Assembly (NCBI RefSeq): GCF_017562075.2
Contig: NC_054085.1
Coordinates: 32,303,039 to 32,367,038, forward strand
Direction: 5' to 3'
Source of the DNA: Anopheles merus
Taxonomy: Eukaryota > Arthropoda > Insecta > Diptera > Culicidae
Length of the DNA stretch: 64,000 nt
Numbering within the stretch: the first letter of the stretch is position 1; the number at the start of each line of letters is the position of its first letter. Shown piece after piece: positions 13,201 to 26,300 of this stretch. A model generated the notes under the pieces. That model saw only the letters and a list, made by a program, of their open reading frames with translations, was not told the DNA's origin and ran no database searches. Position numbers and translations under genes: made by a program.

Positions 13201-16200
13201 CAACACGGACGGCGGCGGCGGACGGGGTTGCACTTTATGCACCATTGCATTTAAAGCCTTACCCAGAGGGTGGGTGAGGTTTTTGCTTCCCATTTTCACC
13301 CTAGAGGCATGATAATACCTCGTGCGCGCTGCCGTTCTTTTCTAGATGGTCAAGGTGTGGCCGTTCCGACGTGTGCGGCACGACCGACCGCTCGGAGAAG
13401 TGGAGTGGCGTTTTCCGTGCGCCTGCATTCATCCGGACAGTGCGGAACCGTTCCGCCACTCGAGCCAAACCAATTAACACTGTACCGCTTGTAGAGCGCA
13501 GAAGGCGGGGGTCGTCAACCGTTGTTGCGCCAGCGATTGCAAACGAAAAAGAAAAAACAGACGGGATAAGGCACAGAAAGTTCTCGGCACTGGTGAAAAG
13601 TTTGGCGTCGTGGGAAAAATCATTATAACTATTAGATTTATATTTACCCATTAATTAGTTCCATCTTACGTCGTTCGGTGACGTCTTACTGCTGAGACGA
13701 AATGGTTCCGAACAACACAAGTGGTCTAATTTCCAACCTAATTTACTCATTTTTCCAACCGTATCGTTGGTGTGCGCGGTGTGTCCTCAAGCCCAGTATA
13801 CTGCTGGTGTAGGGAAACCTCGTTCTGGATCCAATGATATGATTCGAAGCTAATTTAAATATTAACGAGCGCCACATCGTGCATAAATAAAAACGAATAT
13901 CTAATGAAAATAATGTCCCTTGTACACTCTTATTCGGTGCACAACTCGTTAAATATCGTGGCGTCGCTTTGGCAGGTGCTCAAACAAAACACATTTTCTG
14001 CAACATTTACGTGCCCGGTGCCATTGATTGGGAATTAAATTTGTGTGAATTGGGGATAGTGATGGGAAAATAATGGATATTTTTTTAAGGGAACGGAGTT
14101 GTGGTCCCAACAGCCTCAAAATTTCGTTTATAATCTGCACATTACACTGAAATTACACTGTAGTTGGTTTGAAGCAAAACTTCTAAAAAAACCTAGTAAA
14201 ATTAGGAATCTGATACATTGCTAATTGATTCTAGTACACCATGGCAATCATGCCAAATTAAAAAGGAGAATGGCTAGGAACTGGATATGAAGAAATTCAT
14301 TAAAAACATGATGAATGTCCGGAGTTTGAAGCTGTCCATAATCATGACGGTACGTTCAAAAACCAGTTAATAATTGAGGCTATATAATATGTTTTGAATA
14401 AATATTACACTCAGTTCCGCAATTTAAACATGTTTTATATTCACTAACATGCTTTACGAATGCAATCGTTTCTATTTCTATCATAAGTATGATTTTATTA
14501 GTGCATTCTACAAAATTACTTTTTTAAGCAAAGATGTACAATGTCACATTCTGTTTCGATAAACATCTTGATTTAGATCACTTGTAGGTACCAACAATTT
14601 AATGGTTTTACTTGCTCCTAGGTTCGAAATAACTAGGTTCAGAACGAAATGGCCATCACTATCAAGGGATATGAAATGATTAAACGATCGTTTTAAAAGG
14701 TTGCACCCACGCGCTCTTTTTTTGTCGTTTATCTTTTCCGCCCGATAAATAGGTCACGGACAAACACGGCACAATTATAGAAATTTAATTACTCATTCGG
14801 AAGTGGAACCGATCAATGTTGGTTATGAAATATTTTAAATTCCAGCTATCTTACATCCGTTCGTTACTTTAGATAAGATAACCAGTATGCAAACCAATAT
14901 GTTATCGATTCCCTGTCCGGCGACAGCTTTCTTTTTTTGTCCCTCTCTTCCATCAAACCCGTCAATTGAGAATGTAAACTTAACCAGCTGCTTCCCTTTG
15001 CGTCCTAGAGCAAGCAACTCTGTCGCACCGAAACACATTCCCACATGCCCACCGGAAGCACTGACGTCAATCGCTGGAGCAAACGTGAGCAAGAAGCACG
15101 ATCGAAAACAAGTTGATGAAGTGATCGATGATTTCGGATCGGTGCGCCAACAATGAGCTCTAATTGAGCGTACAAATCGGATCCTTCCGAGGCTAAACAC
15201 ACCAGCAGGAAAACAAACTGCGACATTACGCATTCGGTACAGAGCTGTAACTGCTGCGTCACAGGAGGTGGACCGAACGTTCGGGTTAGCGGTTGATTGC
15301 GAATTTTGACGCCCAGTTTTGGAGCAGCAGCTGGAGTCACACACCCGCAGGACACACCCTCTCCGGAGGCGATCGATTTGACATTGGGCGTTATGTTGAT
15401 GTGTCAAAGGCGTTCTTATTTCTTGCTTCTCCGAGGCCGAAGAGGGCAGGAGGCAAACGACTGCTCCAGCGCTCCAGCCTCACCGGCCTCGTCCGTTCGC
15501 ACTACTCGTTTGCGTTTCCACATGACATGTGTTTACCGGTACGCCGATTGTGCGCGCAGATCGCGTCGTGCGTCAGTTTTGCGCTATTTTCGCACGCCTG
15601 CTCCACCGCACGGTACCGACCACTCCTACCCTTCCCCCGTGATGAGCAGTTGATGTTGAGGTCTCGTATACCACCGTGTAGCGGGGGGGGGGGGGTGTTC
15701 CTATTGCGCTACGTGCCTAAAGTGCCAACCCCAACGTCCCAACCCGGAGCCGCGGAGGTAACAACAATCGGAATCAATATTTTGCCGCGATCGAAAATTG
15801 CTTCAACAGCAGTAGTTTCTTTTTTTTCTATTGTTGCTTTGTGGTTCTTTCATCTCTTCCCGTCGCCCATCCCGACCCAACACTCCCGGGTCGTATGCTT
15901 GGGCGTCAGCGTCAAAGTGCGCACCCCATTTGCGACATGTGATTTCCCCTGGAGGTCGGAGAGCACTCCACAAACTCTTTTCTGTCCCCCTGGCACTCTT
16001 CAATCGGTCACTTCTGTTCGATTACGTGCTAAAATTAGAACTGCACAGAACATTTCTCTGTATGCCTGTGCGTCTCCCCTCCTCTGTATGTTTATACGGA
16101 CGGGCGGGGTGAGAACGAGCGCATATTAAACACTATCAATTTCCCCAACCCCAAGCGGTTCTGTTGCCCGCGAGAGTGAAATGAATCGGGTCGGAATTAA

Positions 16201-17022
16201 AACACAGAAACATACACACACGCGCGCAAAGATATTCTGCATCTCGGTCTCGGGGTGGAATTGTATCAACTCGTCGGCATTGGGCCATTGGAATGATGCT
16301 CTTGGTTCCTTTGCCCGGTAATGAATAACGCACGGGCAATAACGAGTTTGCCGTTTGAAAAACGTTATTGTGCGGTAATCAAACGTGTAAACACTTTTTT
16401 CATAGCAAGGAGTACTTACTGTGTGTGTGTGCGTGTTGTGAAATATGTTTCCCTTTTTTTGATAAACATATCTTCAAAAGACCTGACCTTCAATCAGTTG
16501 TTGACCATGAGACCGCATGAAAGCATCCAATCGATCGTGGAGAGAAGCGGTGCGGTACGGCGCGATCGTTTTCCATAGATCTCTGTTCGAACGAGCGATT
16601 TTTTAACTTCAATTTCCCATTTCCAGACACAACAAAGTTATGTTGGGCAACAAAATTGACCAAATTATGAATTCAATCACGGCGAAAGGTCAAAGGTAAA
16701 CCCCGGAAAGGGAAAAGTTATAACCTCGGCAAACTAAATTACTCTCCGCGCGCTATAATAATGCTTCGCGGTGCTCTAGCAGACCCAAACCTCAACCGTG
16801 AAGTTGGCAAACACCCAAAACCTCAAAAAAGCGGTCGTTTGCATTCTGCATGTTATCTGTACCACAAGCTAAAAGATAAGACCAACCCACGGTCGCTACA
16901 CGAGCAGCTGACGGAATGGTAAGTTTCGAAAACAAAATAAATCTTCACGGCGCGGATGGTCCCCCACGCCGGGAATCGCATTTAATCTTGTGCGGGATTT
17001 GGGACCTTGCTTCCTCTTGTAC

Positions 17023-17023
<1 letters not shown>

Positions 17024-17113
<90 letters not shown>
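17024..17113. repeat. (GT)n microsatellite, about 90 bp
   Basis: Nearly uninterrupted GT dinucleotides with one TT interruption near 17098. It is the longest dinucleotide tract in the window and could adopt Z-form DNA. Confidence 0.95.
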
Positions 17114-20100
17114 TGTGGATTACTTCCACTTTTACCTTTACAGATTAAAAAAAAAATGACACCAAATGTCGGCGTGCTTCATCAAAGCCGGACAGATTAT
17201 CTTGGCGGTGCAACTTGATTAAGGAAATAGAAACACCAACGGCCAAAAAGAAAAAAATCACTCATTTGCACTGCTCGTCTTTGGATCGTTGTGGGTTCTT
17301 TGTGTGTGTGTGTGTTAGAAACATAATCTCTACCGAAACAAAAAGCAAAGCGATTATTTATATCAATAGGATACCTAATTACAACCATACAGAGCGAGAG
17401 TTTGTCTGTGTCCTGTTCGTGCTTGACAGTGATTTATTTTTTTTGGGTAATTCAGTTCTATGGTTCGATTGCAAGAATGTTGCCCTTTTTTTATTTGTGG
17501 TTCACCACTTCCCGGGAAAACTTTGCCCCTCGCTGCTAACGGCGCCGTTTTGCAATGACATTGTTGGCGTCCAAAGGACAACAACCCCGTGAGTTTCGCT
17601 CGAATATTGAAAATCTGAAATCAAATTACGCTGTTATGTTTCGCCCAACAGAGCCCACTTTTAATTAGTTTTGCATTTGTGCTCCCTCCGGTGTGGTGGC
17701 TCCGGTGCTCCGGTTCGTCCTGTTTCACAAAAGGACTTGGACGTTCAATATATCGAAATGATACTGATGATGATAATGACGACGAGGATGCTGCTGTTCG
17801 GTGAGCTTTCCAAGTCGCAATACCGTGTACCGCGCTCACAACAAGTCGTCCTGCTCATTTTCCCTCATGATTGTGTGCGGCACCCCTTTCTGGAGATGAA
17901 TGATGGTGTCCATCTCTGTCTCTCTCTCTCTCTCGTTTGTTTCTGTTAATTTTGCAACCTTTATCATGCTCTGCTACAGAATAAACAACTTTCCAATCGG
18001 ATTTTTTGTTGTTCTTGGGGACTTTGGCGAACGATTGATGATGCCACGAAAACTTGGTCCAGTTGAGAAATCGGATCTAGCGCTTTTTGCTCCAGTGAGG
18101 GATGGGGCATTATTTGTCCGAAGCGAAAACTTTTGAAGGTTAATTACATTCAATAGCAATACCACCAGCCCTCTTTTCCGCATCGGTTGCAACCTGTTTG
18201 CAAAATACTTTACAAATCGGCTTTTGGTTGAGTGTTTTGTTTGAAGACAGGCCGTTTCTGATGTTAATTTTTGAGCGAAAGTTTTCTATTCCATACTTGA
18301 CATTGAGGTGTTTGTTTCGCAGAGCAGTAAGACGACCATCCTCTTGCTTAGCAAGATTGAAAGTTGATCCTTACAGGCGAATTATTAGCTTTTTATGCAT
18401 AGTCGTGTTCGATGTTATGGTTTGGATCGGTGAACAGTCGACAGTTTTGAACATTTTCACTGAATCACTTCATTAAGTTGAAGACAGTTCAACATGTTGT
18501 TGGCACTGTCCATTTGATCTACAAACACAATTCTTTAAAAAAAAAAATACTAAAAAAGACATTCGTTTCAAATTTGTGTCCGTAACCTAACATGGCAATG
18601 TAAAAAGATTAGCATGCTACATTCTCAGCAAAGAAAAAAAAAGGAAATCATTTTACAAACTAAGAACAACACGGCTGCATCCGTTAAGCAACGTTTCAAT
18701 TTTACACTAAATAAACTTCTCACCTTTTTGGGCGTGCTATTTGTAGCAACTTGGCCCCCCGATCTTGGCACCATGATATCATTTGCCAAACCATCCGATG
18801 CCCAATCGGCAACCGTCGCTAGACTCCTTCCCATCCTTTTCCACCACTTCCAACCAAAACAATGAACAAATTCTCCCCGCCAGTTGCGCCCCGGGGGCAA
18901 AGCCTGTACAGAGACGGCGGGTGCTGTCTCAGGCGCACCAAGACCATGTTGAAATGTGAACAATTCCGAAGACAGCTATTAATCCTACTTAAATCGCTGG
19001 CCTAACGTTCGTTGCCCCCTTGTTCTTTTTCTTTTTTGCACACACAACAACACAACCACCTGCCCTGCGTTCCTGGCAACGATCATGCTCGCCCAGCTCT
19101 CGGTCGGTTGAATGTCAGAAGCGGAAGAACAACCAAAAAAAAGGTCGGAAAACCCGAAATGTTCGTTCAACGTATTCCCACTTTTCAGTATGTCCGTATC
19201 GCGGCTTGCCAATCGTGGCAAATCATAACAAACCCCGCCACCACCATGCCGACCATTGCAGCAGAGACCTTATGCGGGGACAAAGGCAAGGTAGGGAAAG
19301 GCAAACCAGACCCGTACCGAGCGTGCTACTTCTTCCAATGGATTTTTGATCACTTCAAAGCACTTGCAAACGCACAACCACACACACATGCGAGCACTAC
19401 GCACAATCAACAAATAAACGGCTAGCTTTTGTAAAGCTTTTTGCGTGATCAAAACATTCGTGTGCAGGCCAAACGGCCAGAAGAACAAAAGGCATCACAC
19501 ACTCTGCCAGTCAAAAAAAAAGTGTAAGAAATGTTGTTTGGTTAAGGTTTCTGGTGGAAAAGGAAAAAGAAGCAAACACACAAAAAACGGCCCCCTCCTG
19601 CAAGTGGAAACAACAGTTTTTCCGCCTCCGGGATACATTCAGCTGTTAAATCGTTTATTGTCGCGGTATGTGTTGGTGGTTGGTTTATGAGGTCGGAAGC
19701 CGGGTGTTTGCCGGTTCAAGGGAAGGTTGGTTGGTCGGTTGGTTGCGTGTACGCTCGTGGACGCGACCCTACGCAGGCATCTTGCAGCAAAACAAAGCAC
19801 CATGCACCAAAAAAAAAACAGAAAGAAACTACGCCAAACGACAAAAAGATGAACTCACGCTGCCCTCTCCCTAGACTGGGGTGGATTGTTCTTTATCGAC
19901 TCCAATATATCATGGCCTTTGTGGCCAACACGACACTCCGAAACTGAACTACCACCCCTTTGCGCGTGTCAAGGTGGAACGTAATCTCGCAACGGTTTCA
20001 CTGGTGCTCAGCACGGATGAGGATGAGAGGTTTATAAATTAGAAGATAGCAGGTATGCAAATGGGTTAGCTGATCTGTTGCCGAGCCCCTGCCCCGTACC

Positions 20101-22284
20101 GCTTTTAATTACAACGATCCTTCCGTACCGCTTGGCAAATGGAGAAGAAGGCCAGAAAGAGCAAAGCCAAGCAACAATATACTTCCTTGCTTGCGAATAG
20201 CACATTTTCCGCGAATTTGGAGACGCTTTGATGTAGAGAAGGCGTGGGAGAAAGAACCTAACAGTACACTTCTTGGAAGTGAAACTCAATTTTCTAAACC
20301 TGATCGGACTAAGCCTTTTAAAGAAGCTCTCGGGGTTTCGTTTGATTTACTCTCTTTGAGTGTGTCAAGAAAAAATGGTAGATTATTATTGCACACTCAA
20401 CTTCGTTTTTTATCACGCTTTGGGTATGTCAAACATAAATAAAATAAATGTCTCTATCTTAAAGTATTTGCACAATTCTTGTAAAGAACGAAAAGCCATA
20501 AAAAATGGACACTAAAACAGTATATCGTGGCGTTGCGCTTCTTGCGCAATGTTTACGGCCCGAACGACACACATAAAATGCTCGTGCTAAAACAATCGTC
20601 AAACATCAAATTAGCATTAACTGCAAACCGATTAAAATATTCTTTACTGGGATCCGAACTCTGCGACAGGCAAACGACAGGCCTAAGTCGTTCGGCCTAA
20701 CATTGCAATTCGTAAATAATAATACACCGTCACCCACCCCTCCCCAGATACGACACAAACGACAGCAGCGCGCAATCAGTGCTTGAAGCGATTTAAATCA
20801 AAACACATCCACAACACCCAGCGCAAACCATAAAACAATGTCGTCCGGCTCTAAATCCGTCAGCTGGCCAGCTGGCAGGCTAACCCACCAACAGCCAGAC
20901 GACTTCCGTACACATACATATAATTCAATCAGCAATCAGCGGGTTTCCTAGGTCCGTGTGCGGGGTTGTTCGTCCGTTATTTTTTAAACATTTGTTTTGG
21001 TTTGGTATGCGGGTGTATTAAAATGAATTAAATTTTTTCACATCAACCCCAACCGAAATACACTTCTCGCGCGGGAAAATATTTGTACGATGTTAAGAAT
21101 TTTGCACGCTCTGGTCTCTGGTGTGCAGCGTGGCCGTGAAAAGTAAGGAAGTAAAATCCTGATGGAGACGCCTGGTGGCGCTTAACCAAAAGCGGAATGT
21201 GTGCGCGCGTGCACAAAAATCATTCCGCTGTATGTGTCAACCGTAACGATTACGGTGAGTCGGTGTAAATGTATCATCACTTACGCAGAAGCAAGAGCCG
21301 CAACCCGCCAGCATCGCCTTATGTTTACTGATCGGTGGTAGGATAATTATTATTATTATTCTTACCATTATTATGATAGCCACTGTATGTGCAGACGCGG
21401 TACTGTTATTGTTTTAGACCGCACCGGGTGTGGGGATGGTCATGAATACGGACGCAAATGTTTACCGCAACCGGGTGGCGGGCTGCGGTCTGTTGCGGCT
21501 TTCGGGGGACCGAGAACCGGTTCGGGGTGGTCAGTGAAAGTAAATAAAACCTTGCACCCTTGCTCATCGGTTGGAATAACAAACACGTACCCCATATGCA
21601 CCATGGTTCTACTACTTGCCAACTCCCGCTACTGCAGTGCTGACTTGATGACAACAATTACGGTGTAGTTAATTTAATAGAATAAAAATTATTTTTGGTT
21701 GCAAGATTTCACCGAAAATCTTGAAAAAAAAATGTACAAAATCAACGTTGCTGTAGACACGCGTGGTATATTTAAATCCCACGATGTCCGCCGACTGTCG
21801 AATGGGTTGAGCAAAAGGAAAGATTATTTTAATGACCAAACGCTTGTCGATAAAATGTTTACCTCAAGAAAAACAGCTGTTAACCTTTATGTTAAGGCCG
21901 CAGCACCATAAAGAATAACAATACTGCTCAATAAAATAAAAAAGCAAGAAAAAAAACCTCCTAACCGACTCACCACGAGGATGACAAAATAAAATTCATT
22001 CCCACCACAAACGTGAGCCATCGTGCAACCGTCCCAACCAGCCGTCCGAAAGGAGTGTGTGTGTGGCAAATAAAACGTTCGTACGTGGTTGTTTTTTAGC
22101 TCTCTTTTCTCGCCCTGATATCTTTATGTCGCTGTCTGACATCCGGTGAAATAATCAGTGCAACATTTCATGCGAATAAAGTTAATCTCGGGAAATAGGT
22201 TAACGCGAAACGTGGGATTAGAGTCCATCCTTGTGACATCTGCCCAATCCTTGTGACATACATCTCTGGTTGGTGGACAGGGAG

Positions 22285-22308
22285 TCTCTCTCTCTCTCTC
22301 TCTCTCTC
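22285..22308. repeat. (TC)n microsatellite
   Basis: Twelve TC units in otherwise unique sequence. Confidence 0.9.
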
Positions 22309-23164
22309 CCCGCACAGTGACATTTACTACGCATCACACGGTGGCGTTGTACGATCATCCCGTCCCGTCTCCCTCGATCATTTCGTGATCACCCACCGAC
22401 CCTTGCTTCTCTCACTCGCTTTCCATCTAAAAAGTTTTGATGTTCTCACCTTAGGCTGCGGTGACAAAATGTCTATTAATATTGGTGAAGTCCGCAAAAA
22501 GAAACCGCCTTCTCCCACTGTGCTCGAGCCCCTACCATGGAGAAACCTCTCGCGATGGACAACACTACGTGTGTACGTGTGTTTTGCCGAGGCGAGAGAA
22601 TGATGAATATACTCCAACTGCATACGCATGAATGCACACGGATCGCAAGCACGTCGAGCCGCGCCGGACAAAACGCCGGACGGATGTTGGACGTGGTCCA
22701 AAAACTTGTTCCGTACCGGCTCGCCCTTCCCAGCTACCCAGCTACGGTCTCAAATTAGGCGGATGATCTATGTGTTTGTTAGCACACTTGCATGAAGTTA
22801 GTTCGTTAAGAGTTATGCGATGAAAATTCAACAGGATATTTCGGCCTATTACAGACAGGAGGTTGGGTTTTATAGAGACGTTGTGAGGATATCATAAATA
22901 AGGCAAGAATGCAAGCAGGGTTTTCTTTTTAGTTCATTTTCCTAAAGTACGTCCCTGCACTTAAGGTTGAAACATTCAATTTCAACACTGGTTCGGAATT
23001 ATTTATACACTGCTCAATGATAATCCCGGCGTTGTCTGCTTAGGCATCAAAGATTTCGCTTGCTGTCAAAACAATTGCACCATCAGTTGCCACTAGTGTA
23101 GTACAACGTAGTAAAGCCACCTTTAGATTATGTAAAAGTGATAGTTACAGCAATACCAAAACGT

Positions 23165-23367
23165 CTTCTTCTATTTGGCGTAACGTCTTACGCGAATATG
23201 CCGGCCTGTACAGGCTTTCGAGACTTAATTCATTACCACGCGCAGCCGTATAATCAATCCTTGCTACGGGGGAATGGTCTATTCAAGGCTTGAGCCTATG
23301 ACGGGCATGTTATTGGGTCGTACGAGTTGACGACTGTACCACGGGGAACGCCCAAAAAATACCAAAA
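23165..23367 (-). mobile_element. tRNA-derived SINE (mosquito SINE200-like) with target-site duplication
   Basis: About 200 bp flanked by exact 13-bp direct repeats AATACCAAAACGT at 23152-23164 and 23368-23380. In the minus orientation a pol III A box (TGGTACAGTCG, 23331-23341) and a B box (GGCTCAAGCC, 23287-23296) are spaced as in a tRNA gene. The 3' end reads TTACGCCAAATAGAAGAAG, the kind of tail seen in mosquito SINEs. The near-perfect duplication suggests a fairly recent insertion. Assignment to SINE200 rests on my memory of that family; the SINE nature itself is well supported. Confidence 0.75.
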
Positions 23368-23380
23368 AATACCAAAACGT

Positions 23381-26300
23381 ATATGTTTTCAATTTTGAGG
23401 TAAAACACCGAAAATTTGAAGACTGTTCACTACCAGCGATACTAATTTGAACACTACACCAGCAGAAAGTTTATGTAGTTTGTGTAATCTGAACTTTCGC
23501 TCAAATATGATGGCTCTCTAAAAAACTAATGCCTATCATATGCACCGTTTATGTAAAATGTATTTTCTCCTGAAAAATAAACCCAAAACGCCTGAACTAG
23601 TCATTCTTCCAGCAATTTTGCAATGAAAAATTCCTTCAAAAATAAGTGATACACGCTCCAACTCCAATCCATCACCATGACATACTGCAAGAAAATAGTT
23701 CATATCGCATCATTAGGCCGCCGCCGAAACTGATTGCCGTTTACGATCAATTTCCAACCCGTCACACTTTGTCCGATCGATGTCCCGTTGCCGCACCTTT
23801 CGCAAATGGTTGATTGATTTGTTTACCTTCAATCAAACCTAAATCAAAACGAGAAACGGAAACCCATCAATTGAAAGCGTTGCCTAGTATAATACGGTAC
23901 AGAAAGCGGTATAGACAAAACTATCAACTGCCGCCGCACACGCGTGAATGTTTCGCGGAAGCAATCAAATAAATTTACTACGATTCGCATTGTGTCCGGT
24001 GGGAATATGCGGGTCAGTGTCAGAAATCGATCATGTGTTTGATTGATCTAACTGGGGGCTGGAAGTGCTCTGGGCATGTTGGTGCAATATTAATCGCTCA
24101 CGTGCAGTTGCATAATTGCAGCAAAATTGAAAGGGTCGATTCACGCATGTTAATACCTGGATATTTCATTCCAATAGTACATAAATGGAGTACTAGAAAC
24201 AAACAATCGAAAATGGCACGGCTAATACTGGACAAAACTATTACAATGTTCGCTGTCAAGCGTCAACATGTAATCTAATGTTCGAGCAACATTTTTATCG
24301 CACAATTAATCTACATGACGATGCCGCACAGATAATGATGAATGATGGTTGCAAGCGACGAACGTCAAAAATACCACTTCCCCTGTCATTAATTGCACTG
24401 GCTTTCTCCAGCGCTACTAGAACCTTTCCCTAGAACAACAGTGCTTGCGATTTCATGATAATCGGCAGCAAACCTAATGATCACCCGGGCCTAAGTCTTT
24501 CCCTTTGCACAGCCATTTCGTGACCGGGAAATTAAGGGTGGACATTTTCCGTTACTTTTACACAGGCAATAATCTACCTGTCATTTTGGTGTCCAAAATT
24601 TCGACCACCCAACCCAATGGATGTTCTCTATGGTGTTTTTTTGTGCCAATTCATGCAGCAGCAGCCGTGGAGGCGTCCAAAGGTAAGGTACAGTAATTGC
24701 TCGACACAATTAGAAGTTAACGAAGGCTTGAGTTCAACTGTCGAGACTTTCCATCGCCCTCTGTTCACTCTCCTACGAGGCAAGTGAGGGAGTCAATCAA
24801 AATCTGAGCCATTTGTAGTAAAAAAACGGACCCGTTTTGTAATTTAGGAAAAAAATCGCCTCTCGAAATTGATTGCAACGAACAACGACAGTATTTACAC
24901 AACATTTCCAATTAGATATTTCTGTTTTCTCCCTTAACGAATTGCGACTAGCCTTAGAGGGAATGGAAAGGACACCCACCAAATGTTGTTCCTCGTTCTT
25001 GGAAAAGAGTCCTGTACAAGTGGTATTGAAGCCAGGTTTCTTTTGCAGCAATCCAATCCAATATGGCGAATTAAATTCCCGATGTCTACCACCGAACAGC
25101 TGTTGAACGTGGCTTGTGGCTCAATGAAAATTGCCATTTATTTTCCTGCTGATTCTGCTATGCTTAAAATACCGAACATTTCCATCCAAATAATTGGACA
25201 CTCACACACAACTAATGTGCAGCACACTGCAGCTGCGCTCATTAAGCGAAACCCGGAGCAAAAGTACAAAAATAATTACAAAAAACAAATAAAATAAACT
25301 GTTGTTTTGCGTGCCGCGGTCATATTGCCCGCCACCAACTGTCATCAATTTAAATGCACTCTCTAATAGCGTATAACCTGCAATGGACGCAATAAAGCTT
25401 CATTTGTGTGGGCCAACGGGTCCAGTGTTGGGGTTGGAACTCGAACAGGAACCCCCTTGTGACCGGCCCAATGAAGGGGGACAGTTCCAAAGTGCACTTG
25501 TGCCAACGTCATTTGTGCCGCACGTCATCGTCGTGCACGATCTGGTGCAATTGAGCAAGGCAAAGGGCAGAACCGTGCCGTATTTTCCCGACCGACCGAG
25601 AATGGTGACCGTGATGGTGGTGGGAAAAGGAACAGAGGAATACTAGAGTAATTTTAAACAAGACCTTTTTACACATTATAGAACCAAAAGTCGAAACACG
25701 AACAACTTTCCGCCTTGGCTACGTCAATGACCGGTGGACGACGCACGGGTGTCTAGTCTGGTTTTTCCCGACACCGCACCCCTTCCGTTCCTATGTGTCC
25801 GTTTTTAACCGTTAAACCACGTATCTACGGGTTCCCAAGTCGACTAGTGCACCCAGGTTGTGTTCCTTTTACTGTGACGCAGTGACGTCGGCATGGACAG
25901 TGAAGTGGTGAAACGGTGGGGTGAAATTAGAAATAAATCAAACAGCTGGCCGCCGGTAGCGTCTAAATCTAATAAAAAAAGGCAAACCAAAACGCCAAAC
26001 GACAATGTCATGTGCCAGGAAGGACTTGTGCCGGTTTGCCGCCAGAACGACAAAATACACACAAAAAAGAAGGCAACGAAACAAAAAAAAAAACTTAAAA
26101 ACAATAACCGCAAATAAATGACAGCTTGAATTAGCATAACGGTGCAAGCGAAGAAGGTAGTCGTCAGGGTGGGGACGTTCTTCTCCGACGTTCTGTTGAG
26201 GCTAGGCCAGTATCCGTCGCGGAAGTGAACGTAAATAGACGGAGCGTTGGGTTCTTCCATTTGCACCAGTGCGAGCGCCAGACGAGCGACCAGAGGAGAA

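Larger units (their letters stand above)
1..23151. other. No supported gene; probably far intron of the Pka-C3-type gene
   Basis: AT-rich blocks (about 1200-1700, 3100-3900, 7300-8300, 14150-14700) alternate with GC-richer blocks (about 12800-13500, 15000-16100). Open frames here are compositional: they lack conserved motifs, often contain translated repeats and run on both strands at once. A 15-bp direct repeat, TACCAAAGCATCTAT, occurs at 1636 and 1674. A CTGTCAAAA motif is at 10603-10611. No kinase-domain exon was recognised on the minus strand. Confidence 0.5.

Noticed and set aside
15293..16129. 278-codon plus-strand frame
   Set aside because: Long only because of local GC richness; it crosses a poly-G run, has Cys/Ser/Arg-rich random composition and is overlapped by frames on both strands.
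23287..23341. A genuine tRNA gene
   Set aside because: A and B boxes are present but the acceptor and anticodon stems do not pair and the unit is flanked by a target-site duplication, so it is a SINE.
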